Shown here: in pieces, positions 34,767-43,025 of the stretch
How the letters are laid out: every line of letters begins with the position of its first letter
How positions within the stretch are numbered: position 1 is the stretch's first letter
Assembly: GCF_014656415.1 (NCBI RefSeq)
Contig: NZ_BNCJ01000005.1
Coordinates: 192,104-256,103 of the forward strand
Direction: 5' to 3'
DNA: 64,000 bases
Source of the DNA: Seohaeicola zhoushanensis
Lineage (GTDB): Bacteria > Pseudomonadota > Alphaproteobacteria > Rhodobacterales > Rhodobacteraceae
Notes under the pieces: generated by a model
The model's database searches: none
The model's input: only the letters and a program-made list of their open reading frames with translations
Told to the model about the DNA's origin: nothing
Translations under genes and position numbers: made by a program

Positions 34767-35379
34767 GGTCGCGGCGCTTCTGCTGGCGGCACTGACCCTG
34801 GCCGGATGCGACGAGGCGACCGGCCTGCCCTTTGCCGGGGAATTCGGCGCGCAGAGCGACGAGGATGCCCATGCGCGCATGGCCCAGGTGCGCCTCGGCG
34901 CGGGCGAGATCGTGCTGGCCGCACCCGAGGGCTACTGCTTTGACCGCCGCTCGGTGCGGCGGTCGGGCAGCGAGGGCTTTGCCATGATGGCGCGCTGCGA
35001 CACCCTCGGCGTGCGCGGCTTCTTCGGCACCCAGCCGCTGGCCATCGTCACCGTGACCACTGCACCATGGACGCCGGGAGACAAGCTGCCGACCACCGCG
35101 GATATCGCCCGCTCGGCCGGGAGCGCCAAGGTGCTGGACACCGCGCGCGGCGAGGGGCTGGTGCTGGCCCGCCTGCCCGACGGGCCGAAGCCGCTGGAGG
35201 ATGTCAGCTCGACCCATTGGCGCGGCGTCTTCCTGGTGGGGCGGCACATGGTGGCGGTCGGGCTTTATGCGCCCAACGGCAGCCGGGCCCTGGGCCGCGA
35301 CGGCGCGCGCCTGCTCACCGGGCTGTCGGCCCGCACCCGCAGCGCCAGCGCCACGCTGACGGCAGGCAAGGCGCAATAG
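34747..35379 (+). CDS. Small lipoprotein, unknown function
   Basis: 210 residues. N-terminal lipoprotein signal with lipobox LTLAGC, so the mature protein is probably lipid-anchored in the envelope. Motifs visible: EIVLAAPEGYCFDRRSV, RCDTLGVRGFFGTQPLAIVT and WRGVFLVGRHMVAVGLYAP, with two internal cysteines that could pair. I do not recognise the family. It overlaps ilvD by 20 bases in another frame, so translation may be coupled. Confidence 0.78.
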   Translation: MSTWTCRVAALLLAALTLAGCDEATGLPFAGEFGAQSDEDAHARMAQVRLGAGEIVLAAPEGYCFDRRSVRRSGSEGFAMMARCDTLGVRGFFGTQPLAIVTVTTAPWTPGDKLPTTADIARSAGSAKVLDTARGEGLVLARLPDGPKPLEDVSSTHWRGVFLVGRHMVAVGLYAPNGSRALGRDGARLLTGLSARTRSASATLTAGKAQ

Positions 35380-35482
35380 AAGCGGCCGAATTCCTGCCCT
35401 TGCACGCAATTCCCGGTTTATCTGACCGCAACCTATTGGCTAGATAGTCGGAAAGCGGCGCAGGACGCGCAACGGGGACGGG

Positions 35483-36244
35483 ATGAGCAGACTGGTCGAG
35501 CGGCTGTGGAAGGCGGGCGCGCTGCGCCGCTGGCGCAATGCGGCCGAGGCAGCCGGGAACATGTCCCTGGCCGAGCTGCGCCAGCTGCGCACGCAGGCGC
35601 GCAGCCTGCGCAGCCATCTCGACGCGCTGATCCATGTCGCCGACGGACGGCTTGCCCTGCCCGCCATCGGCACCAGCTTCTTCCCGCGCCCGCATTGCAC
35701 CGACTGGGCCTGGCGCCCTGCCCTGTGGCGCGGTCCGCTGGCAGCGCCGGGCGTCGCCTCGGCACCGACGCGCTTCCCCATCGACAATGAGGTTACGCTG
35801 TTCCACGACTGCGCGGTCTCGGAGCTGACCCTGCGCCAGCTGCGCAACCAGCGCGAGGCCGATCTTGCGCCCTACGGCCTGCGGCTGGACGTGTTCCGCT
35901 TTGACGGCTCGTTCCTGTCGCTGGCGGTCGAACTGCCCAACGAAGCCGTCAACGGGCTGAACCGGTCGCATCTGATCCGCGTCACCTCGATCATCGAGAC
36001 CGAGAAGCCACTGGAGATCTTCGCCCGCCTCAACGTGCGCCACGGGCCGAACACCGAGCAGATCGTGCGCGAATTGCCACTGAACGAGCCCGACGTGCTG
36101 GTCGAATTCGACATGGCCTATTGCAAGCTGAACGAGAAGCGGATCGAGCACGCCTGGCTCGACCTGATCTTCGAGGCGCCCGAGATGAACCAGGTCACGC
36201 TGCGCGACCTGACCTTCGCCCGCCACCCGCGCGCCGCGCTCTGA
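35483..36244 (+). CDS. Conserved hypothetical protein, probably DUF6478
   Basis: 253 residues. Basic, helix-rich N-terminus (LVERLWKAGALRRWRNAAEA), then LRQLRTQARSLRSHLDALIH, a Trp-rich patch DWAWRPALWRGPL, and a beta-rich second half with EVTLFHDCAVSELTLRQLRN and VLVEFDMAYCKLNEKRIEHA. I associate this with DUF6478, known from Rhodobacteraceae. No signal peptide or catalytic motif. GGGACGGG precedes ATG 35483. Followed after 11 bases by another unknown gene, so likely co-transcribed. Confidence 0.72.
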   Translation: MSRLVERLWKAGALRRWRNAAEAAGNMSLAELRQLRTQARSLRSHLDALIHVADGRLALPAIGTSFFPRPHCTDWAWRPALWRGPLAAPGVASAPTRFPIDNEVTLFHDCAVSELTLRQLRNQREADLAPYGLRLDVFRFDGSFLSLAVELPNEAVNGLNRSHLIRVTSIIETEKPLEIFARLNVRHGPNTEQIVRELPLNEPDVLVEFDMAYCKLNEKRIEHAWLDLIFEAPEMNQVTLRDLTFARHPRAAL

Positions 36245-36255
36245 GGAGAGAGACG

Positions 36256-36624
36256 ATGAGCCAGCTCACCCTGACCCGGATCCGGCTGAAGAACGGCCTG
36301 TGGGAAGGCCGCGTCAGCGGCGCGGCGATGAAGCCGGACCTGCGGGTGACGCTGATGGACCGGCCGGTGGAGGGCGTCACCCTGATCGAAGCCGGTCAGC
36401 CCGAAGAGTGGGAGCTGGCGGTTCCGGTACCGACCGAGGCGATTGCCGACGGGGTGCAGACCTTCCTGATAAGCGATGCCTCCAGTGACGCGGTGCTCGG
36501 CCATTTCACCCTGATCGCCGGCGATGCCATGGTCGACGACCTGCGCGCCGAGGTCGCCCTGCTGCGCGCCGAGCTGGACATGCTCAAGCGCGCCTTCCGG
36601 CGGCATTGCGTCGAGACCGCTTAG
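36256..36624 (+). CDS. Hypothetical protein, 122 residues
   Basis: Beta-rich first 90 residues (LTRIRLKNGLWEGRVSG, VTLIEAGQPEEWELAVPVP) and a short coiled-coil end (VDDLRAEVALLRAELDMLKRAF). GAGGAGAGAGACG precedes ATG 36256. Co-oriented with the DUF6478-like gene; its stop overlaps by four bases the stop of the converging homospermidine synthase. Family not recognised. Confidence 0.72.
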   Translation: MSQLTLTRIRLKNGLWEGRVSGAAMKPDLRVTLMDRPVEGVTLIEAGQPEEWELAVPVPTEAIADGVQTFLISDASSDAVLGHFTLIAGDAMVDDLRAEVALLRAELDMLKRAFRRHCVETA

Positions 36625-38036
36625 CTCGCCAGCACGTTGCGGAACTGCCAGGGGTCGGTTTCGTCGATATCCTCGGGAAACAGCTCCCAGCGGTCCTGCA
36701 GGGGTGTCCAGTCGGTGTAATGCGCCTCGACCGGGCCAAGGTAGAACTGTTGCACCTCGAGGCAGCGGACGTGGTCCATCTCGTCGGTTTCGACGATCCC
36801 CGCCTCGGGGTTTTCCAGCGCCCAGACCATGCCGGCGATCACCGCCGAGCTGACCTGCAGGCCGGTGGCGTTCTGGTATGGCGCCAGGCGCATCGCCTGG
36901 GCGTTGGAGAGGCGCGACCCATACCAGAGCGCGTTCCTTTCGTGCCCGAAGAGCAGCACGCCCAGCTCGTCGATGCCCTCGACGATCTCGTCGGGGGCAA
37001 GGATGTGGTGTTCGGTCTGCTGCCGGCCCGAGCCGAACATCTCGTGCAGGCTGAGCACGGCGTCGTCGCAGGGGTGATAGGCGTAGTGGCAGGTGGGGCG
37101 GAACTCGGGCGCGTCCGCCGGGCCGACGGTGTAGTAATCCGAGATCGAGATCGCCTCGTTATGGGTGACGAGGAAGCCGAACTGCGGCCCCGGCGTCGGG
37201 CACCAGGTGTGGACGCGGGTGATCGCGCCGGGGCGTTCCAGCCAGATCGCCGCGCGGCAGCCGGCGGGGTGGCGGTAGCCGTTGTCGGGGAACCAGGTCT
37301 CATGCGTGCCCCAGCCGAGTTCGGCAGGCTGGAAACCTTCCGAGATGAACCCCTCGACCGACCAGGTGTTGACGAAGGTGCCGCGCGGGCGGGGCGTGCG
37401 GCGGGCCTGGGTGTCGCGCTCGGCGATGTGGACGCCCTTGACGCCGAGGGCCTGCATCAGGCGTGCCCAGCCGGCGCGGTCGGCGGGCATCGGGTCGTTG
37501 CGGCCGATGTCGCGCGAGAGGGTCATCAGCGCCTCTTTCACGAACCAGCTGACCATGCCGGGGTTGGCGCCGCAGCAACTGACCGCGGTGGGCCCGCCGG
37601 GATGGCGCGCCTTCTCGTCGCGGATCGCCTGGCGCAGGGCATAGTTGGTGCGCGCCTCGTTGTCGGTGGTCTCGAAGTAGAAACCGGCCCAGGGTTCGGC
37701 CACGGTGTCGATGTAGAGCACGCCCAGTTCGCGGCAGAGCTTCATGATGTCGAGCGAGGATGTATCCACACTAAGATTGACGCAGAAGCCTTTGCCATTC
37801 TTGAACAAGTCGGAAAGTATTCCCCGATGGTTCTCGCGCGTGATCGCGGTCTGGAGATGGCGGATCTTGTGCTGGTGGAGGAAGTTTGCGACCTCGTCGC
37901 TGGGTTCGATCACCACCAGCTGGTCGGCGTCAAAGTCGAAGTGCCGCTCGATCAGGGGCAGCGTGCCGCGCCCGATCGAGCCGAAGCCGATGATGACGAT
38001 GGGGCCCTCGATGCGGCCGTAGACGGGATGGGTCAC
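36621..38036 (-). CDS. hss: Homospermidine synthase
   Basis: 471 residues. NAD-dependent synthesis of homospermidine from putrescine, a main polyamine of many alphaproteobacteria. N-terminal Rossmann fold IVIIGFGSIGRGTLPLI, then CCGANPGMVSWFVKEAL and GTHETWFPDNGYRHPAGCRA; length matches bacterial Hss. ATG 38036 is followed by MTHPVYGRIEGP. The carboxynorspermidine synthase branch is an outside alternative but shorter. Confidence 0.93.
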   Translation of the reverse strand: MTHPVYGRIEGPIVIIGFGSIGRGTLPLIERHFDFDADQLVVIEPSDEVANFLHQHKIRHLQTAITRENHRGILSDLFKNGKGFCVNLSVDTSSLDIMKLCRELGVLYIDTVAEPWAGFYFETTDNEARTNYALRQAIRDEKARHPGGPTAVSCCGANPGMVSWFVKEALMTLSRDIGRNDPMPADRAGWARLMQALGVKGVHIAERDTQARRTPRPRGTFVNTWSVEGFISEGFQPAELGWGTHETWFPDNGYRHPAGCRAAIWLERPGAITRVHTWCPTPGPQFGFLVTHNEAISISDYYTVGPADAPEFRPTCHYAYHPCDDAVLSLHEMFGSGRQQTEHHILAPDEIVEGIDELGVLLFGHERNALWYGSRLSNAQAMRLAPYQNATGLQVSSAVIAGMVWALENPEAGIVETDEMDHVRCLEVQQFYLGPVEAHYTDWTPLQDRWELFPEDIDETDPWQFRNVLAS

Positions 38037-38145
38037 TCTCGGCTCCTGCGGTACGACCGCGGGGGCGGCCAGGTCCGGGCCATCCTGCGTTATCGGGAGT
38101 GGGCTGGCAATGATCTCGGCGGATCGGCGCGGGCCGAGCCGCGCC

Positions 38146-38168
38146 GGGTGCCGGATATCCCGGCACCC
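38146..38168 (-). terminator. Stem-loop after the 536-residue protein gene
   Basis: Perfect arms GGGTGCCGG / CCGGCACCC with a five-base loop, 13 bases beyond the stop at 38181, in the 144-base gap before hss. No T-run, so it may be a processing or Rho-assisted end. Confidence 0.5.
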
Positions 38169-38180
38169 CCGTGGGCGGGG

Positions 38181-39791
38181 TCAGCGCGCCTTTTCCATCT
38201 TCTTCAGCCGGCGTTCCGCCTCTTTCAGCACCGCCATCTCGAATTCGCGGGCCAGCTTGGCATCATTGGCCACCGCCGCCGCCGCGCGTTTGCGGAAATC
38301 GGCCTCCTTGGTCTCGGTCCCGGTGGCGCCGGAATAGGCCGCCTGCAGGCCGATGGTGGAGGCCTGCTCGAGCAGCTTGGTCGAGACCTCGTTGATGATG
38401 TCCTTGCCGCCTTTCGAGATCAGCTCGTTCACCGTCTCGTTCGGGAAATGCTTGACCATCTGCAGCTTGATCGCCTTGATCGCCGGCCGCGCATGGCTGT
38501 CGGACAGCTCGAAAAGCGCCTTCTTCGGCCAGTTGGCATCGAAATCGGCAAAGGCCTTGACCGGGGCGCATTTGAAGAAGCTGCCGGTGAGCACGGCGAT
38601 CGCGCCGTTCACGATGTCGTCCTCGCCGGGCAGCTTGCCTTCCGAGATCGGCTTCTGGAACAGCTTGATGGTTTCCTTGGTGGCGTTCTCGATCAGGGCC
38701 TGGCCGACCTGGCTGTCGATCACCTTCTCGACGAAGGGCCAGGCGTAATTGGCCGCCCGCGCCGAAACGCGGCGGGCGAACTGTTCGCCCAGCTTGCCCG
38801 CGATCTTCTTCATCACCGGGCCGGTCAGTTTGCCGCCGACCAGCGCCGAGGCGCCCGCGATGGCCGAGTTGCCGATGATCCGCCGAGCCGAGCCCCTGGG
38901 GTCAAACTTGTCGTTGGCGGCGTATTCGCCGACCTCCCCCGCCCCGGTCTTGAGCGCCTCGCACCCTGTCGCCGCCAGGGCGTTGGCCTGGGTCAGCGGC
39001 ATTCCGCGCGTCGTTACCAGGTAGCCGGTGGCCAGCACCTCGAGCACGCCGAAGCTCACGTCGCGGGTGATGGTCGCGCCCATCAGCCCGGCCTCGGTGC
39101 CCTCGACGAATTTCTTCTCGTAGGCTTCCCATTCCTTCTTGGCCTTGTTCAGCAGGTCGACCGCCTTCTTGTGCTGCGCGTTGACCTTGGCCCAGTCGGG
39201 CTTGCTGCGGTCGGCATAGGCGATGATGAGATCCGCCGCGGCCTTGGCGTCGAGCGCGGCGGAATTCGACGGGATCTCGATGTTCTTGGCCATACGGACG
39301 CCCAGGCTGATAAAGGCGTTGATATAGCCTTCGCTGCCGTCCGAAACCTTGTGCATCTCCTGGATGAGGTCATAGATCCGCTCGGCGTCGATCGACATCG
39401 ACCGCGCCCGCCCGATGATGCGCGACCTGGTCTCTTCCTCGATCCGGATGTATTCCTGGACGGTGATCAGCTTCTTCTTGCCGTTCTCGACCACCTCGTA
39501 GGCTTCGAAGTTCTCCAGCTCCTTGGCGCGGCGGGTCAGCTTGGGCAGCCCCGCCTTCCAGGTCGCATCGCCGGGCTGGATCACGCCATCGGGCTGCTTG
39601 ACCTTGCCGCCCTTGCGCTGAAAGGCCGTGATGCAGCTGAGCGTCGCGCTGTCGACGCTGCCGCTGATGTCGACCGGATAGCCGTTGGCGAGCAGCATCA
39701 GCTGCACCAGTTCGACGTCCTTCTTCTTGTTCGCGGGTTTGGGGGATTTCGACTTGCCGTCACCGACGGCGGCAGAAAGGGAATAGGCCAC
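38181..39791 (-). CDS. Large protein with N-terminal peptidoglycan-binding-like domain
   Basis: 536 residues. Residues 20-85 resemble PG_binding_1 (KKKDVELVQLMLLANGYPVD, SGSVDSATLSCITAFQRKGG). Then comes a long helical region. Around residues 220-330 there are weakly hydrophobic, Gly/Ala-rich segments (SAIAGASALVGGKLTGPVMK) that could insert in a membrane, and the protein ends in a charged helix (LKEAERRLKKMEKAR). No signal peptide. The plan, a small wall-binding module plus a large uncharacterised body, is like that of some delivered effectors, but no secretion system lies nearby. ATG 39791 is preceded by an AT-rich upstream region. Function unknown. Confidence 0.75.
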   Translation of the reverse strand: MAYSLSAAVGDGKSKSPKPANKKKDVELVQLMLLANGYPVDISGSVDSATLSCITAFQRKGGKVKQPDGVIQPGDATWKAGLPKLTRRAKELENFEAYEVVENGKKKLITVQEYIRIEEETRSRIIGRARSMSIDAERIYDLIQEMHKVSDGSEGYINAFISLGVRMAKNIEIPSNSAALDAKAAADLIIAYADRSKPDWAKVNAQHKKAVDLLNKAKKEWEAYEKKFVEGTEAGLMGATITRDVSFGVLEVLATGYLVTTRGMPLTQANALAATGCEALKTGAGEVGEYAANDKFDPRGSARRIIGNSAIAGASALVGGKLTGPVMKKIAGKLGEQFARRVSARAANYAWPFVEKVIDSQVGQALIENATKETIKLFQKPISEGKLPGEDDIVNGAIAVLTGSFFKCAPVKAFADFDANWPKKALFELSDSHARPAIKAIKLQMVKHFPNETVNELISKGGKDIINEVSTKLLEQASTIGLQAAYSGATGTETKEADFRKRAAAAVANDAKLAREFEMAVLKEAERRLKKMEKAR

Positions 39792-40040
39792 TGGTTAATT
39801 CTCGATTTGGTAAAATATGTGAGGGTTAATCAAGCCGCTTCGATCCGTTCCGTCAAGCGGGATATCGCGGGAGGCCGCGCCCGCATGGCGGTAAATGTTT
39901 CGTCGCCGTGAGCGGCCCTTCGAGACAGATTGACAGGTTTCGAAAACAGGTATTTACGCGCTGCCGATGCGGGGGCGACCCGCAGGCATGTTGCCCGTCG
40001 CATGGCCATTTCCGGCAAATGAACGGACCTTTTGAAAGTC
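39792..40040. other. Divergent intergenic region, relatively AT-rich
   Basis: No gene seen between the divergent peptidoglycan-binding gene and the methyltransferase. TTGACA at 39930-39935 with TATTTA at 39951-39956 (15-bp spacing) is a weak candidate promoter toward the methyltransferase. The 60 bases next to the minus-strand start are AT-rich (TTTGGTAAAATATG) and could hold its promoter. Confidence 0.35.
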
Positions 40041-40997
40041 ATGAACGTGGTTGCAAGACCGTTTCCCTCGGGCGATCCGGCCGCTGACCGGCGCGTGGAA
40101 TTCGCCGAAACCATGGCGCAGGACGGCGATCTGGACGCCGCCATCGAAGTTCTGACCGGCGCAATGGCGCTGGTGCCCGACTGGGCCGCGGGCTGGTATC
40201 GGCTGGGCGAATGGCTGGAACAGGCCGGACGGCGCGAGCTGGCCGCCGTGGCCTGGCAGAAGGCAATGGCCGCCGATCCCGCCGACCGGCTGGGCGCGGG
40301 CCTGCGGTGGGCGCTGGCGCGCGAGGTACGCACGGTCGAGACGATGCCTTCGTCCTTTGTCGAACTGCTGTTCGACGACTACGCGCCCCGCTTCGACACC
40401 GCGCTGGTCGACCGGCTGAACTATCGCGGTCCCTGGCTGCTGATGGAGGCACTTGGCCGCGCCGGGTTCCGCCGCGCCGGCCGCGCGCTGGATCTCGGCT
40501 GCGGCACCGGGCTGATGGGCGAGGTGCTGCGCGGGTCGGTCGGCTGGCTGGAAGGCTGGGACATTTCGGCCGGGATGCTGGCCGAGGCCAAGGCGAAGGG
40601 CGTCTATGACCAGCTCGACAAGCGCGACATCACCGAGCTGGAGCTGGGAGCGGAGCGTTTCGACCTGATCGCCGCCGCCGACGTCTTCATGTATGTCGGC
40701 GCGCTGGAACGGGTCGTAGCCTGGTGCGCCGGCAGCCTGGCCCCCGGCGGGCGCCTGGCCTTCACGGTCGAGCGCGGCACCCAGCCGGTCGAGCTGCGCG
40801 AGACGCGGCGGTTTGCCCATTCCCCCGACTATATCCGCGCGCTGATGGCGGATGCGGGCTTTGGTGCGGTGAGCCTGAGTGACTGCGTGGTCCGCCAGGA
40901 CCGCGGCACGGACGTGGCCGCGCTCTGCGTGGTGGCCGAGGCGCAGATGGCGGCGCGCGATCTCGAAGGCGACGGCGACACCGCGGCGCTGGTCTGA
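40041..40997 (+). CDS. Class I SAM-dependent methyltransferase with N-terminal TPR-like segment
   Basis: 318 residues. Residues 20-95 form two TPR-like helical pairs (AETMAQDGDLDAAIEVLTGA, WYRLGEWLEQAGRRELAAVA). From 145 a methyltransferase domain follows: ALDLGCGTGLMGEVLRG binds SAM, GWDISAGMLAEAK carries the acidic residue, and LIAAADVFMYVGAL follows. TPR-linked methyltransferases often act on proteins or small molecules; the target is unknown. TTG 40032 could add three residues; ATG 40041 preferred. Confidence 0.83.
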   Translation: MNVVARPFPSGDPAADRRVEFAETMAQDGDLDAAIEVLTGAMALVPDWAAGWYRLGEWLEQAGRRELAAVAWQKAMAADPADRLGAGLRWALAREVRTVETMPSSFVELLFDDYAPRFDTALVDRLNYRGPWLLMEALGRAGFRRAGRALDLGCGTGLMGEVLRGSVGWLEGWDISAGMLAEAKAKGVYDQLDKRDITELELGAERFDLIAAADVFMYVGALERVVAWCAGSLAPGGRLAFTVERGTQPVELRETRRFAHSPDYIRALMADAGFGAVSLSDCVVRQDRGTDVAALCVVAEAQMAARDLEGDGDTAALV

Positions 40998-41162
40998 CCG
41001 CCCGGTCACGGGTTGGGACGCCCGTCCCGCCCGAAGGTGCGCAAGATTGTTGCCAAGCGCGGGGTGAGGTGGTCCAATAGTCGGACGCTGCGCCCCTTGC
41101 GGGGCCATTTTCAGGGAGAATTCGTCGCCGGGAACATCCGACGCTTTGGGAGGAGTTGGTCC

Positions 41163-41429
41163 ATGTCTGTGGAAAAGACCGTCATCGAGTTGAAGAAGCG
41201 CGTCGACCAGCTTGAGAAAAAGGTCTCGCGTCTGGAAAAACAGGTGCAGACCCAGGAACAGACCATTGCCCAGAACCAGCGTCAGGCCAAGGAAAACTCA
41301 AGCAGGCTCGACGAGAGCCGGCGCCAGTTGAACGACCGCATCCAGCTGCTGAACAAGGCCTATGAGAAATACCAGAAGGACATGGCCCGGATCGAGCAAC
41401 GCGTGAGCAAGCTCGAAAATGGACGCTGA
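41163..41429 (+). CDS. Small coiled-coil protein
   Basis: 88 residues, almost entirely one predicted coiled coil (heptads in VIELKKRVDQLEKKVSRLEK and continuing to RVSKLENGR). No signal or membrane segment. GGGAGGAGTTGGTCC precedes ATG 41163. Ends 12 bases before the next gene, so co-transcribed with it. Probably a structural or adaptor protein; family not recognised. Confidence 0.8.
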   Translation: MSVEKTVIELKKRVDQLEKKVSRLEKQVQTQEQTIAQNQRQAKENSSRLDESRRQLNDRIQLLNKAYEKYQKDMARIEQRVSKLENGR

Positions 41430-41441
41430 GGCGGGGCCGCG

Positions 41442-42101
41442 ATGGAGGAAATGGAGCGCCTGCGCAACGATTTCGCCATCGACACAGCGGTCGAGGACCT
41501 GGCGCGGGTTGCGGCCCTTCTGCCCCGGCTGCGGGACAAGCTGAAGATCCTCGAAGCCGCGCTGGCGCAGATCACCACCGCCGGTCTGGAGGAAGCGCAG
41601 GCGCCGGCGGCGTCCTTCCCCTATATCCCGCTGGACCTGGCCGACTTCTTCGACTGCATGTTCGACCTGGAAGCCGCGCTGTCCGCCGACCCCGACTATG
41701 CCGACCCCGACCTGAGGCATCGTCGGGTCGACCTGGTCGAGGCGGGCTGCGGGCCGGGCCGCAACCTCTTCCTGCTGGGCGCCACCGACCGTTTCGAGTT
41801 CCGCAGGCTCGAAGGGTTCGACCATGCCCCCGAGCTGATCGACCAGGGCCGCCGGGTCTTCGGCCTGGGCGAACGGATCTATGGCGGCGATTGCAACAGC
41901 TTCGACTACGCGCCCTGGGACGTGGTCTATTTCTATCGCCCCTTCTCGGACCCCGACGCGCAGAACGACTTCGAGCAATACCTGGTCGGAAAGATGCGCA
42001 CCGGCGCCTATGTGATCGGCTGCGGCCATGTCGGGCTCGACCGGGACCGCCGGCTTCTGGAGAAATGCGGCAAGGGCCGCATCTTCAAGAAGCTGCGCTA
42101 A
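41442..42101 (+). CDS. Methyltransferase-like protein with N-terminal helical region
   Basis: 219 residues. Helical first 45 residues (LARVAALLPRLRDKLKILEA), then a Rossmann-like start VDLVEAGCGPGRNLFLLGAT that matches a SAM-binding loop, followed by GFDHAPELIDQGRRVFGLGE and YAPWDVVYFYRPFSDPDAQN. Resembles class I methyltransferases, though the catalytic motif is not obvious. It follows the coiled-coil gene closely and may bind that protein through its helical N-terminus (inference). Confidence 0.72.
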   Translation: MEEMERLRNDFAIDTAVEDLARVAALLPRLRDKLKILEAALAQITTAGLEEAQAPAASFPYIPLDLADFFDCMFDLEAALSADPDYADPDLRHRRVDLVEAGCGPGRNLFLLGATDRFEFRRLEGFDHAPELIDQGRRVFGLGERIYGGDCNSFDYAPWDVVYFYRPFSDPDAQNDFEQYLVGKMRTGAYVIGCGHVGLDRDRRLLEKCGKGRIFKKLR

Positions 42102-42120
42102 GGCCCTGCCCCAAAAGCAG

Positions 42121-42148
42121 AAACCGCGCCGGTTGCCCGGCGCGGTTT
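42121..42148 (-). terminator. Bidirectional terminator between methyltransferase-like gene and rpsD
   Basis: Stem AAACCGCGCCGG / CCGGCGCGGTTT. On the minus strand (rpsD) it is followed by a T-rich stretch; on the plus strand T content is weak. Confidence 0.7.
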
Positions 42149-42174
42149 CCAGTATGCGATCGGAACTGAAAGGA

Positions 42175-42795
42175 TCAGTTCTTGGCGTAGTATTCGACGA
42201 CCAGGTTCGGCTCCATCAGGACCGGATAGGGCACGTCGCCGAGGGCCGGCGTGCGCACGAAGGTCGCGGTCATCTTGGAGTGGTCGACTTCCATGTAGTC
42301 GGGCACGTCACGCTCGGCGAGACCGACGGCCTCGAGCACGAGGGCGAGTTGCTTGGACTTCGAGCGGACCTCGATCACGTCGCCTTCCTTGACGCGGTAC
42401 GAGGGGATGTTCACGCGCTTGCCGTTCACGGTCACGTGGCCGTGGTTCACGAACTGGCGGGCGGCGAAGATGGTCGGCACGAACTTGGCGCGGTAGACGA
42501 CGGCGTCGAGGCGGCGCTCGAGCAGGCCGATCAGGTTCTCACCGGTGTCGCCCTTGACGCGCTCGGCGTCCGAGTAGATGCGGCGGAACTGCTTCTCGGT
42601 CAGGTCGCCGTAGTAGCCCTTGAGCTTCTGCTTGGCGCGCAGCTGGGTGCCGAAGTCGGACAGTTTGCCCTTGCGGCGCTGGCCGTGCTGGCCGGGGCCG
42701 TATTCGCGGCGATTGACCGGGGACTTGGGACGGCCCCAGATGTTCTCGCCCATGCGGCGGTCGATTTTGTACTTGGCAGACGTGCGTTTGGTCAC
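42175..42795 (-). CDS. rpsD: 30S ribosomal protein S4
   Basis: 206 residues. 16S rRNA-binding assembly protein. N-terminal domain without zinc cysteines (the C-minus form), [35 protein letters not shown], and the S4 RNA-binding domain [20 protein letters not shown] at about 110-130. Own promoter upstream and terminator downstream. Confidence 0.97.
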   Translation of the reverse strand: MTKRTSAKYKIDRRMGENIWGRPKSPVNRREYGPGQHGQRRKGKLSDFGTQLRAKQKLKGYYGDLTEKQFRRIYSDAERVKGDTGENLIGLLERRLDAVVYRAKFVPTIFAARQFVNHGHVTVNGKRVNIPSYRVKEGDVIEVRSKSKQLALVLEAVGLAERDVPDYMEVDHSKMTATFVRTPALGDVPYPVLMEPNLVVEYYAKN

Positions 42796-42912
42796 GGCTG
42801 ATCTCCTTCGTTGGGTGCCGCGCGGGCGCGGCGGTTGAAGGGCGTTGTCCTTTTTCCGTTGCCGGACGACAGGGTTCCCCTTGCGGGGTCCACCAACACC
42901 AATGAAGCCGCG

Positions 42913-42940
42913 CTTATAGCGGCGGTGGCGGGGGAGTCAA
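42913..42940 (-). promoter_or_regulatory. Sigma70-type promoter of rpsD
   Basis: On the minus strand TTGACT (42940-42935), 16 bp, TATAAG (42918-42913), about 120 bases before the rpsD start. Close to consensus, as expected for a ribosomal gene. Confidence 0.75.
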
Positions 42941-42976
42941 CACGTGATTGCCGGGATGCCCGGCGGTTTCCGGACG

Positions 42977-43023
42977 CCGTTTTCCTGCAAGGAAAACGGA
43001 CCGGAATTCTTGGAGAATTCCGG
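42977..43023. repeat. Double hairpin (second copy of the C-D element at 3457-3503)
   Basis: Palindromes 42977-42999 (arms CCGTTTTCC/GGAAAACGG) and 43001-43023 (arms CCGGAATTC/GAATTCCGG) separated by one A, exactly as at 3457-3503. Only the loops differ. It ends two bases from the stop codon of the Hint gene at 43026, and lies between that gene and the rpsD promoter. Confidence 0.8.
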
Positions 43024-43025
43024 CC

